A DNA stretch of 14,240 bases. Source: an uncultured Bacteroidota bacterium (GTDB lineage: Bacteria > Bacteroidota > Bacteroidia > Chitinophagales > Chitinophagaceae). The notes below the pieces were generated by a model. The model searched no databases, was not told the origin of the DNA, and saw nothing but the letters and a program-made list of their open reading frames with translations. Location: assembly GCA_903905685.1 (NCBI GenBank), contig CAIVHI010000438.1, forward strand, positions 1 through 14,240, in the 5' to 3' direction. Position 1 is the stretch's first letter; each line of letters opens with the position of its first letter. Below are positions 6,352-14,055 of the stretch, in pieces. Both the position numbers and the translations under genes were made by a program.

Positions 6352-9300
6352 CTATGCCGCCTGCGGTTGCTTTGCCCCGGCACCACCGGTTTTCTTTGGA
6401 GAATAAAAATAATAATACAAAATAGGCAGTACCAGTATCACCAGCAGTTCGGACGAAACAAAGCCGCTAATCATGGCAGTAGCCAAAGGCCGCTGGGCTT
6501 CGGAGCCGATGTCGGTACTCATGGCTGCGGGTAGGAGGCCTACAATGTCTATAATGGCCGTCATCAGCACCGGCCGCCGGCGGGCCATCACGCCCTGCAA
6601 TATGGAGTCCGTTACCGACATTTTCATTTCCTTCCGGTTTTTGTTGAATTCCACAATCAGCATCACCCCGTTTTGCGTACACACCCCCAACATGGTTACA
6701 AAGCCTATACCGGCAGATATGCTGAAATGGATATGGGTAATCAACAATCCGAATACGCACCCCACCAGCGCAAATGGAATGGTCATCATGATGATGGTGG
6801 GGTCTTTCAAGTTGCCGAATGTGGCAAACAGGATGAGGAATATCAACAACAGGCAGAGCGGCACAATCACCGCCAGCCGGTGCATGGCCCTCACTTGGTC
6901 TTCATATTCGCCCAGCCAACTTATTTGGTAGCCCTTGGGCAGGTGAATGGCTTTCAGTTTCTCCTTGGCCTCGGCAATCGTACTGCCCAAATCGCGCTCG
7001 CGGTTGGAGAATTTCACCCCCAACATCCTCGTGTTGTTGTCGCGGAACAGGAAGGATACCCCCGTCTGTTTCGTGATGTCGGCAATTTCCTTGAGGCGCA
7101 CTTGGCCGCCACCCATGGTGGGCACCATAAGGTCGCCCACCTGCTCGGCAGTCTTCACGTCCTCGGGTTGGTAGCGCACCCGCAGGTCGAATTGCTTTTC
7201 GCCTTCATAAACCGTCGTGGCGGCCAGTCCGCCTATCGACATCGAGATGATGGAGGTTACGGCCTGGGTAGTCACGCCGTAATAGGCCATTTTCTCCCAA
7301 TTCAAATTCACGTTCAGTTCGGGTTGGCCCAAGCATTTCAGGATGCCGAGGTCGTAGATGCCGGGCACGGTCTTTAAAATGTCGCGTATCTGTTTGGCCA
7401 AGTCGGTGAGCACATTCAAGTCCTCACCCGTCACCTTGCAGGCCAGCGACGCATTCATGCCCGATACCGCCTGTTCCACATTGTCGCGGATGGGTTGCGA
7501 GAAATTGAAAACGGCTCCCGGATACTTCTTAGTGAGTTCAGCGCTCATTAACGCCACCAGCGAATCCTTGGGTATCTTATGCTGCCAGTCGTCGTGAGGC
7601 CGCAATTGCACGTGCATCTGTATGTCGGAGAATGCTTCCGGGTCCGTGCCATCGTCGGGACGGCCGGTTTGGGTCGTCGTGCCTATCACCTCCTGAAATT
7701 TGGCCATATCCGCCCTCATGCTGTCGGCAACGGTATGGCCGCGTTGCATGGATGTGCCCAAGGGCAACATGGCCTTTACCCACAATGCCCCCTCATCAAG
7801 GTGCGGCAAAAACTCGGAGCCCATCATGGGTATGCAGCAACAAGCCCCGATGAGGATGGAGCACGCAATGCCCAAGGACAGCTTTTTGTGGTTGAAACCC
7901 CAATTAAAGAACTTGAAATTCAATTGGATGACGCCTTGAATGATGGGGTTGTGCCGCTCGCGGGTATTCTTGTTCAGCATCATGCTGATCATGACTGGGA
8001 TGAGGGTAAGCGTGAATATCAAAGACCCAAGCAGGTGGAACATGATGGTGTAGGCCAACGGGTGAAACAGCTTGGCTTCCACCTTCTGGAACGAGAAAAT
8101 GGGAATCAAGGCCACTATGATGATGAAATTGGCAAACATAATGGCCTTGGCGCGCTCCAACCCCGCCTTCTTGATCCACCCCATCTTCAACCGCTTGTTG
8201 AACCTTTCCTGCCCCAATTCATCATAGTAGTGGCTATAGAGCGCGAAAGCCCCCTCTACCAGCACAATGGTGCCGTCTATTATGATGCCATAGTCTACAG
8301 CGCCCAGCGAGAGGAGGTTGATGGACATGCCCAAAATGTCCATCATCATGTTGGCAAACAGCAGCGACAGTGGTATGATGACTGCAACGATGAGGGTGCA
8401 TCGCCAATCCATCAGGAACAGAAACACGAATGCGATGACCAGTAGGATGCCGATGCTGACGTTGCGCCAAACCGTGTCGGTGCAATAGTCTATAAGTGTG
8501 GTTCTGTCGTAGAAGGGGACCACTTTCACGCCTGTGGGTAGGATTCGGCTGTTCAATTCCTCCACTTTTTTGTGGATGCCGTCGAGCACCTCTTCGGGAT
8601 TGCTGTGGCGGCGCATCAATACCACGCCCAATACCGCATCCGGATTGGCGTCTCTGCCTACCTGGCCCAGCCGGGGCATCATGTCTGCCTTAACTGTGCC
8701 CACGTTTTTCAGCAGCAGCGGCACGCCGTTGTTGTTTTGGACGATGATGTTCTCGATGTCGTGCAGATTTTTGAGCAGCCCCACACCCCTTACCACATAG
8801 CTTTGGTCGCCTTGAGTTATTACATCGCCGCCCGAATTGATGTTGCTGTTGGATATGGCGGTGTAGACGTCTTGCGCCGTGATGTGGTACTTGCGCAGCA
8901 GGTCGGCATTTACTTGAATTTCGTAAATCTTGGAAGGGCCGCCATAGGTGTTCACATCGGCCACATCCTTCACCATTCGGAACTGGTGGTCTACCACCCA
9001 ATTTTGGATGGTTTTCAATTCCTGCACGGTTTTTCCGCCCCCCTCTAAGGTATACCGGAACACCTCGCAGGTGGGGTCGTCGTTGGGGTTGAGCGATACG
9101 TTGGCTGCCGCCCCGGCGGGGAGGTTCACGTTACGCAGGTTGTTCACCACTTGGGCACGGGCGAAAGCGTCTTCCACCCCGTCGTCGAAAGCAATCTGTA
9201 TCTGCGACAATCCGAACATGGTGGTGCTGCGGATGGATACCTTTTTCTCGCACTGGCTCAGTTGCACTTCTGCCGGAATGGTGACCAGCTTCTCCATGTC

Positions 9301-9486
9301 CTCGGCGGATGCGCCGGGCCACTGAATCTGGAGTTGCTCGATGGTGGGCGTAACGTTGGGATACGCATCGATGGGCATGGTGAGGGTGCAGTAAATGCCA
9401 TATGCTGCTAAGATAAGGGTACAGAATATGATGAACATCCTGTTTCTAAGGGAAAACGAAATGATGCTTTTTACGAACTTGTTCAT
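6352..9486 (-). CDS. czcA: Heavy-metal efflux RND pump, CzcA/CusA family (HME-RND)
   Basis: At 1044 residues this is a full-length inner-membrane RND pump, the proton-driven part of a tripartite metal exporter. N-terminal landmarks are FSLRNRMFIIF, PIDAYPNVTP (38-47) and QIQWPGASAEDMEKLV. The fourth membrane helix carries LGAVDYGIIIDGTIVLVEG with D398, D404 and E411, spaced like the proton-relay and cation triad D402/D408/E415 of CzcA. This points to divalent cations (Zn, Co, Cd or Ni) rather than Cu(I), because CusA lacks the first Asp. The porter domain has the GRPDDGTDP segment found in CzcA/CnrA-type pumps. The C-terminal half repeats the RND layout with helices and ends in a short polar tail. 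It is last in the operon, 53 bases after the adaptor gene. Exact metal unproven, so the symbol is by family. Confidence 0.93.
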   Translation of the reverse strand: MNKFVKSIISFSLRNRMFIIFCTLILAAYGIYCTLTMPIDAYPNVTPTIEQLQIQWPGASAEDMEKLVTIPAEVQLSQCEKKVSIRSTTMFGLSQIQIAFDDGVEDAFARAQVVNNLRNVNLPAGAAANVSLNPNDDPTCEVFRYTLEGGGKTVQELKTIQNWVVDHQFRMVKDVADVNTYGGPSKIYEIQVNADLLRKYHITAQDVYTAISNSNINSGGDVITQGDQSYVVRGVGLLKNLHDIENIIVQNNNGVPLLLKNVGTVKADMMPRLGQVGRDANPDAVLGVVLMRRHSNPEEVLDGIHKKVEELNSRILPTGVKVVPFYDRTTLIDYCTDTVWRNVSIGILLVIAFVFLFLMDWRCTLIVAVIIPLSLLFANMMMDILGMSINLLSLGAVDYGIIIDGTIVLVEGAFALYSHYYDELGQERFNKRLKMGWIKKAGLERAKAIMFANFIIIVALIPIFSFQKVEAKLFHPLAYTIMFHLLGSLIFTLTLIPVMISMMLNKNTRERHNPIIQGVIQLNFKFFNWGFNHKKLSLGIACSILIGACCCIPMMGSEFLPHLDEGALWVKAMLPLGTSMQRGHTVADSMRADMAKFQEVIGTTTQTGRPDDGTDPEAFSDIQMHVQLRPHDDWQHKIPKDSLVALMSAELTKKYPGAVFNFSQPIRDNVEQAVSGMNASLACKVTGEDLNVLTDLAKQIRDILKTVPGIYDLGILKCLGQPELNVNLNWEKMAYYGVTTQAVTSIISMSIGGLAATTVYEGEKQFDLRVRYQPEDVKTAEQVGDLMVPTMGGGQVRLKEIADITKQTGVSFLFRDNNTRMLGVKFSNRERDLGSTIAEAKEKLKAIHLPKGYQISWLGEYEDQVRAMHRLAVIVPLCLLLIFLILFATFGNLKDPTIIMMTIPFALVGCVFGLLITHIHFSISAGIGFVTMLGVCTQNGVMLIVEFNKNRKEMKMSVTDSILQGVMARRRPVLMTAIIDIVGLLPAAMSTDIGSEAQRPLATAMISGFVSSELLVILVLPILYYYFYSPKKTGGAGAKQPQAA

Positions 9487-9539
9487 GTGTTTTAGATGAG
9501 TCTGCTAAAAGAATGGTTGTTGACGGATACCCCTGCTGC

Positions 9540-10685
9540 CTATTGCCCCAATACGTAGGAACTGCCCTTGCCCACCAAAACATCTTTGTCGGCAACGCCC
9601 TCGCCGATGTAGGCGCTGGTGGCGGTATAGCCGTCTACCTCGACCTTGGTTTTAAGGAAGGAGGTCTTGCCCATTTGTTTTTCCACGTAGTATTGGTTGT
9701 CGCAGAACACAAGGCACTCCTTCGGGATGGCGACCGACTGCTTATGCTTGTCTACATGCACCCTAACCGAGGCAAATAGGCCCGACTTCAACAGGTTGTC
9801 GTTATTGTTGAGCACCACACGTGCCACAACGGTATTTGACGCGGGGTCGAGAACGGTGCCGATGTTGGATATCTTGCCCGAATAGGTTTTGTCGGGATAG
9901 GCATAGGCCACCACGTCTACCGGGTCGCCCTCGTGTATTTGGTACATGTCGCTCTCAAAAATGTTGAACAACGCCCATACCTTGCTCTTCATGTTTGATA
10001 TCAGGAACAGGTTGTTGCTGGTGCCCTCCAGCACTATACTGCCCTCGTTCAGGTTCTTGGCCACAATGTAGCCATCGGTAGGTGCAACGATATTGTAGAG
10101 GTTGTTGCTGCTTTTGGCGGCGCTACTGTCCACACCATAGGTCTTCCGGGTGGTCTCCAAGGCAATCACTGCTCCCTCGGCGGCTTTGCAGGCGCTCTCG
10201 GCGGTAAGTAGGTCAATTTGCGAATTGAGCTTGGCCTTGTACAGCTCTTGGGTGGCCACCAACTGTTTCTTGGCCAGTGCCAATGCCGACTTTGCGGCTT
10301 CCAACTGTGTGAGGTTGTTGCTGAGGTCGCTACTCATGAGCACGGCGAGGATTTGCCCTTTCTTCACATAATCGCCCATGGCCACCGGCACCTTCAATAC
10401 TTTGCCGCTCACAAAGCTGAATACGGGAACGGCATGGTCCATGTCCATAGATATGGTGCCGCCAAACCTGATTTCCGAGCGCTCCTCTTCCACATGGGCA
10501 GTGTCCAGCGTTATCTGCTTCATTTGGTATTCGTTCAGGTCGGTCTTGTTGGGGTCCACCTCTTCCACCTTGCGCACCTCGGTTTTGGCGCATCCCGCCA
10601 TCAGCAATGCCAGCGAAAGGGTAACGATTGAAACGGTGGGCCTTATAGCTGCCCGGCGGACTGGGGTTGCATTGTGATTGTACAT
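9540..10685 (-). CDS. RND periplasmic adaptor (membrane fusion) lipoprotein, CzcB/CusB-like
   Basis: The 381-residue protein has an N-terminal signal with the lipobox LMAGC (acylated C32), so it is anchored as a lipoprotein. The first half of the lipoyl domain is around 87-118 (VSGKVLKVPVAMGDYVKKGQ). A helical hairpin rich in Ala, Leu, Lys and Gln spans about 120-182, the second lipoyl half APTDGYIVAKNLNEGSIV is near 201-218, and beta-barrel and membrane-proximal domains follow. Adaptors of this type link the RND pump to the outer-membrane channel and may pass metal to the pump. No obvious Met- or His-rich metal site is visible at the N-terminus. It lies between channel and pump genes, with spacers of 37 and 53 bases, consistent with a single transcript. 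Confidence 0.92.
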   Translation of the reverse strand: MYNHNATPVRRAAIRPTVSIVTLSLALLMAGCAKTEVRKVEEVDPNKTDLNEYQMKQITLDTAHVEEERSEIRFGGTISMDMDHAVPVFSFVSGKVLKVPVAMGDYVKKGQILAVLMSSDLSNNLTQLEAAKSALALAKKQLVATQELYKAKLNSQIDLLTAESACKAAEGAVIALETTRKTYGVDSSAAKSSNNLYNIVAPTDGYIVAKNLNEGSIVLEGTSNNLFLISNMKSKVWALFNIFESDMYQIHEGDPVDVVAYAYPDKTYSGKISNIGTVLDPASNTVVARVVLNNNDNLLKSGLFASVRVHVDKHKQSVAIPKECLVFCDNQYYVEKQMGKTSFLKTKVEVDGYTATSAYIGEGVADKDVLVGKGSSYVLGQ

Positions 10686-10722
10686 ATCTATGAGTTTTTG
10701 GGAAATGAAAATTGAAAAAGGG

Positions 10723-12030
10723 CTATAGTTTTTGTTTGTTGTAGAAGTCGGTACCCGTGAGCAGGTTGAGGCTCTCCAGGCTGTTCACCTTGTTGTATAG
10801 GATGGTGTTGAGCTGCTCTATGTTGGTTTTGTAGGAGTCGTAGAACGACTGGAAGGTGAGGAGGTTGACGTTCCTGACCCTATAGTTTTCCAGCATTTTC
10901 GTGGCCAGGGTATCGAATTTCGATGCAAAGGCGGGGTCGATGCTTTTATACAGCTTATCGGCGTCTATCGCTTTTTGAAGTCCCCTGCACACCTGTTCAT
11001 CCACGGTTTTCTCGGTCGATTCCAGTTGTGCACCATTGCTCTTCACCATGAGCTGCGCATTCTTGATATTGCCCTGATTGCGGTTGAATACCGGCAGGTC
11101 GAAGCTCACTCCCATCGATTCGAAGTAGGGCCAAGCGCTGCCATGTGCATCGTAACTTCCCGCCAAATAGATGTCGGGCACGGCCAGTGCCTTTTGGTAG
11201 GTGTAGTTCTGCTTGCTGAGCAACAGATTGTCTTTGGCAATCTTGTAGTCGGTTCGGTTGACATGGGCCGAATCCAGCAACGTGCCCACGCCATAGGTCA
11301 ATGGGTCGGCTTTCACGACGGTAGGGTCGATGACGGGCACCACATAGACCGATGGTGTAACCTGCACCAGTAGCCGCAACTGGCTTTCTTGGTCGTTGAT
11401 GTTGTCTACCCACCCTTGATACTCGCTTTGCAGCGCATAGAGTTGCGCCTGCACTTGCACGATTTCGGCTTCCGAAACATAATTGTCGCCCTCCACCTTT
11501 TTGTAGGCATCAACAACGGTTTGCAGTGCATTGATTTCTTCGTCATACACCTTGGCGATTTGGCGCAGGTAGTGGATGTTGTACATGCCGCTGCGCAGGG
11601 CATACTTCAGGGTACGCAACACGTCTTTCAGGTTGTCTTCCGCCAGCGAGTAGTTGGTGCGGGCCATGTCTACCTGTTTCTTGATTTTGCGCGTCAGGAC
11701 GATTTCCTGTTGAACCTGTCCGGCAAGTTCCGTAGGCTCGCCGTCGGGCTGGTTGATGCCGCGTGCGAAACTGAAATTGGGATTGGGATAGAGTTTGGCC
11801 TGAAGGATGAGCGCGCGCGTGGCATCTACGCCATATTGCTGCGCCAGCAACATCAGATTTTTGCGGACGAACATTGCTTCAGCTTCCGGGATGGTCAACC
11901 GGAGGGTGTCCCTATTGGCATAGTTTGCCAAAACTACGGGGGCCGCCTTGTTTTGCGCCCAAACGCTTGCCGCAGATAACAGCAAGAAAAATAACCCTAC
12001 AATGCCTGAACCCCGATTTATTTTTCCCAT
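10723..12030 (-). CDS. TolC-family outer-membrane efflux channel, CzcC/CusC-like
   Basis: This is the outer-membrane channel of the metal efflux complex. The frame is open from an ATG at 12042, but the ATG at 12030 is preferred: it has GGAGGG four bases before it and starts a clean signal peptide (INRGSGIVGLFFLLLSAASVWA). The 435-residue product has the outer-membrane efflux protein pattern: LTIPEAEAMFVRKNLMLLAQ early on, then YPNPNFSFARG, GQVQQEIVLTRKIKKQVDMA, and two long coiled-coil helical blocks (about 120-205 and 320-420), the second containing NYRVRNVNLLTFQSFYDSY. It is first in the three-gene operon with adaptor and pump. There is no conserved N-terminal cysteine for acylation. Substrate assignment rests on the pump. 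Confidence 0.92.
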   Translation of the reverse strand: MGKINRGSGIVGLFFLLLSAASVWAQNKAAPVVLANYANRDTLRLTIPEAEAMFVRKNLMLLAQQYGVDATRALILQAKLYPNPNFSFARGINQPDGEPTELAGQVQQEIVLTRKIKKQVDMARTNYSLAEDNLKDVLRTLKYALRSGMYNIHYLRQIAKVYDEEINALQTVVDAYKKVEGDNYVSEAEIVQVQAQLYALQSEYQGWVDNINDQESQLRLLVQVTPSVYVVPVIDPTVVKADPLTYGVGTLLDSAHVNRTDYKIAKDNLLLSKQNYTYQKALAVPDIYLAGSYDAHGSAWPYFESMGVSFDLPVFNRNQGNIKNAQLMVKSNGAQLESTEKTVDEQVCRGLQKAIDADKLYKSIDPAFASKFDTLATKMLENYRVRNVNLLTFQSFYDSYKTNIEQLNTILYNKVNSLESLNLLTGTDFYNKQKL

Positions 12031-12034
12031 TATG

Positions 12035-12040
12035 CCCTCC
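12035..12040 (-). promoter_or_regulatory. Shine-Dalgarno site GGAGGG deciding the channel-gene start
   Basis: GGAGGG sits four bases before the ATG at 12030 and partly overlaps the alternative ATG at 12042. A strong purine box of this kind is rare in this window, where most starts lack one, so it favours the 12030 start. Confidence 0.5.
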
Positions 12041-12056
12041 ATTTGGTTTGATGCTG

Positions 12057-12064
12057 CAAACCTA
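12057..12064 (-). promoter_or_regulatory. -7 promoter element of the metal efflux operon (TAGGTTTG)
   Basis: On the - strand TAGGTTTG is an exact TAnnTTTG match 26 bases before the preferred ATG at 12030, leaving a leader of roughly 20 bases. No TTTG or TTG is found at the -33 distance. I see no palindrome that would mark a metal-sensor operator. Confidence 0.5.
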
Positions 12065-12224
12065 CATTGGGGGTATTAGGAGGGAATTAGACCGCTATTA
12101 GAAACCGGTTATAATGCAGTTAGAGTGTTTTAATGGGGGGAATTCGCCCGGTTTTTGCAACGCGGCACCACACGCACCCGTTTGGGCACCCGAATGATCA
12201 GCATAAAAAAATGGAAATACGGCT

Positions 12225-12971
12225 TTATTGTTTCTCGTAAAGCTTCCCCTTGATGAGCCCCCACTTGTGGAACCTGTGGGTGAGCGATACCCGCAACACA
12301 CCGCGGCCATACTTCATGCTGCGCTTGAAGTTGATACTGGAGGCTTCGGGGAAATACTTGGTGGGGCAGGTAACCTCGGCAATCTCGAAGCCGTTCATGA
12401 ATATCTGCGAAATCATCTCGTTGTCGAAAACGAAGTCGTCGCTGTTGTGGGTGAAGTTGATGGAGCGCAACACGTCGGCACTGAAGGCGCGGTAGCCGGT
12501 GTGGTATTCGCTCAGCTTCTGTGCCAGCATGATGTTCTCAAACAGCGTGAGGCAGCGGTTGAACACATATTTGTAGAGCGGCATACCCCCTCTAAGGGCA
12601 CCCTGACCCAGAATGCGGGATGCCAAGACCACGGGATAGACATCGAACGCGATGATTGCCGATATGGAGTGGATGAGCTTGGGGGTATACTGATAGTCGG
12701 GGTGGAGCATGATGACGATGTCGGCACCGAGTTCCAACGCTTTGCGGTAGCAGCTTTTTTGGTTGCCGCCATAGCCCTTGTTCACCTCATGCTTGATGAT
12801 ATGGCGGATGCCGAGCCTTTGGCCTTCGCCAACGGTGTTGTCGCGGCTGTTGTCGTCCACCAAAACCACATCATCCACAATATCGAAAGGGATTTCATTG
12901 TAGGTACGTTCCAGCGTTAGCGAGGCATTGTAGGCCGGCAAAACGACAACTATTTTTTTTCCGTTCAGCAT
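12225..12971 (-). CDS. GT2 family glycosyltransferase, dolichyl-phosphate-mannose-synthase-like
   Basis: The 248-residue protein is one GT-A glycosyltransferase domain of family 2. Landmarks are VVVLPAYNAS (8-17), the nucleotide-binding VLVDDNSRDNT (37-46) with D39 and D40, NKGYGGNQKSCYRKAL (64-79), HPDYQYTP (90-97) in place of the usual metal-binding DADxQHPP block, SEYHTGYRAFS (154-164), and DFVFDNEMISQ (179-189). Close relatives in bacteria transfer a sugar from a nucleotide donor to a polyprenyl phosphate or a glycan. There are no membrane helices, unlike GtrB-type enzymes with a C-terminal membrane anchor. It appears to be a single-gene unit with its own promoter, next to a UbiA-like gene on the same strand. 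Acceptor and sugar cannot be told. Confidence 0.9.
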   Translation of the reverse strand: MLNGKKIVVVLPAYNASLTLERTYNEIPFDIVDDVVLVDDNSRDNTVGEGQRLGIRHIIKHEVNKGYGGNQKSCYRKALELGADIVIMLHPDYQYTPKLIHSISAIIAFDVYPVVLASRILGQGALRGGMPLYKYVFNRCLTLFENIMLAQKLSEYHTGYRAFSADVLRSINFTHNSDDFVFDNEMISQIFMNGFEIAEVTCPTKYFPEASSINFKRSMKYGRGVLRVSLTHRFHKWGLIKGKLYEKQ

Positions 12972-12981
12972 AATGACTTTT

Positions 12982-12989
12982 CAAAAGTA
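12982..12989 (-). promoter_or_regulatory. -7 promoter element of the GT2 gene (TACTTTTG)
   Basis: On the - strand TACTTTTG is an exact TAnnTTTG match ending ten bases before the ATG at 12971, so the leader would be only about five bases. No -33 box is clear. Confidence 0.45.
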
Positions 12990-13081
12990 AACAGATTTTT
13001 GACTGTTGATGTGGTAGCAGGCGGTATACGGATTGGAATGTGCCCGAAAACCGCGAAATCGGGGCAAGAAAGGGTTTCAGT

Positions 13082-13897
13082 TTACATTAAGACGATGACC
13101 GAATAGAGCAGCATCAGGCCGTCGGCGGCTACCATGTAGATGCGGGTGGTGCCGCGTGCCCACACCAATTTGGCTACGGGTAGCCATGCCAACGCGGTGA
13201 CCACCGCCCCGGCCAGCCGCAAACCCGCAGGGTGGCGCACATACTGCCACACACTCAGCACCAAGAACACCGACACTGCGGCATATACTACCCTGAACCC
13301 ATTGCGTATGCCCAGCTTGGCGGCCACGGTGCCGATGTTGTTCCGCCGGTCTTCGTCGATATCCCGCAAGTCGAACAACAGGCACAAGGCAAACATGAAG
13401 ATGAATCGGAGGGCGATTTCGAATGGGAAAGTGATGGGGGCTTTGCCCATGGCCATAATCGGCAATAGGCAGGTGGCGAGGGTCCAAACTCCGGCGAGGA
13501 CGGCTATTTTGAGGCTGCCGTAGTCGCGCAACCGCTTTTTGTCTTTTAGGGGCAGCACCGGCAATGAATATGCCAACGATAACGCCCCCATGAAGATACA
13601 CAGGTAGCGGCAGTCGTTGCCGAGCACCGGCCAAGTGGTAGCCACCGTAACAGCCCCCATGACGACAACTGCCGCCCGCGCCCGCAGCCCAACCGTATTG
13701 GCATTGCGGTGTAGTAGGAATGGCACATTGTAGACCACCAACGTACTGCCGAAAATGAGCAAGTGAAGTGCCGATACCACCGCAGGCTGCACTCCGCCCA
13801 CCAGTTTCTCGGTAGCCATACACAGCCCACACGCACATACCGCTATGAACACGAATGTGTACAGACAAAAATCCACGATGTGTCGCAGCAACTTCAC
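13082..13897 (-). CDS. UbiA-like prenyltransferase family membrane protein
   Basis: The protein is strongly hydrophobic, with about eight or nine predicted membrane helices, and fits the UbiA superfamily of membrane prenyltransferases. The second Asp motif is clear: FDLRDIDEDRRNNIGT, with D176, D179, D181 and D183 in the 271-residue version. AYSLPVLPLKDKKRLRDYGSLK (109-130) is the typical loop before it. The first motif, NDxxDxxxD, is not intact: the matching place reads VYNVPFLLHR. The frame is open to an ATG at 13951, but I choose GTG at 13897, giving a start KLLRHIVDFCLYTF; the -7 element TATATTTG lies directly before it, so upstream ATGs (13951, 13936, 13921) would not be transcribed. Substrate unknown; it may not be an active prenyltransferase. 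Confidence 0.75.
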   Translation of the reverse strand: MKLLRHIVDFCLYTFVFIAVCACGLCMATEKLVGGVQPAVVSALHLLIFGSTLVVYNVPFLLHRNANTVGLRARAAVVVMGAVTVATTWPVLGNDCRYLCIFMGALSLAYSLPVLPLKDKKRLRDYGSLKIAVLAGVWTLATCLLPIMAMGKAPITFPFEIALRFIFMFALCLLFDLRDIDEDRRNNIGTVAAKLGIRNGFRVVYAAVSVFLVLSVWQYVRHPAGLRLAGAVVTALAWLPVAKLVWARGTTRIYMVAADGLMLLYSVIVLM

Positions 13898-13901
13898 ACT
13901 G

Positions 13902-13909
13902 CAAATATA
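13902..13909 (-). promoter_or_regulatory. -7 promoter element of the UbiA-like gene (TATATTTG)
   Basis: On the - strand TATATTTG matches TAnnTTTG exactly and ends four bases before the GTG at 13897. The expected transcription start therefore falls on or next to the start codon, implying a leaderless mRNA. No -33 TTTG is seen. Confidence 0.5.
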
Positions 13910-13956
13910 CGGAGGGTGCATTGGGTTTCCGGTCATTACCCTGGGAACCACAAGCC

Positions 13957-14047
13957 AAGCGTCTCGCCGGAACCTGCGGCAGGCGGTTCAAATGCACCCC
14001 GGCGGACGCCGGGCCATAGGTGGGTCCAAGCGGACGCTTGAACCAGG
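13957..14047 (-). repeat. Dispersed intergenic hairpin-rich repeat, copy B
   Basis: Read on the - strand, this segment aligns with copy A at 6156-6261 (details given there). Copy B keeps better structure: an arm pair CCCGGC (13998-14003) / GCCGGG (14008-14013) and an arm pair CAAGC (14027-14031) / GCTTG (14036-14040), both closing a GGAC loop on the + strand. A third short one, CCTG/CAGG, lies at 13973-13983. It starts 8 bases after the stop codon of the T9SS-protein gene and could help end or protect that transcript. It is noncoding, with stops in the continuing frames. Confidence 0.6.
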
Positions 14048-14055
14048 CATTTTCA

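Noticed and set aside
7579..8445. 288-codon open frame antisense to the RND pump gene
   Set aside because: Composition is rich in H, Q and G with no domain; it mirrors the conserved pump codons on the other strand.
12120..12224. Possible terminator after the GT2 gene (G-run, GAATTC and CCC near 12134-12150)
   Set aside because: Stem is imperfect and short, and it is distant from the stop codon; no clear hairpin plus T-run.
13077..13997. 306-codon open frame on the - strand, longer than the UbiA-like gene it overlaps
   Set aside because: Its product is low in hydrophobic order and rich in R, G, H and C, as expected from reading a GC-rich gene out of frame. The other frame has membrane helices and the UbiA motif.
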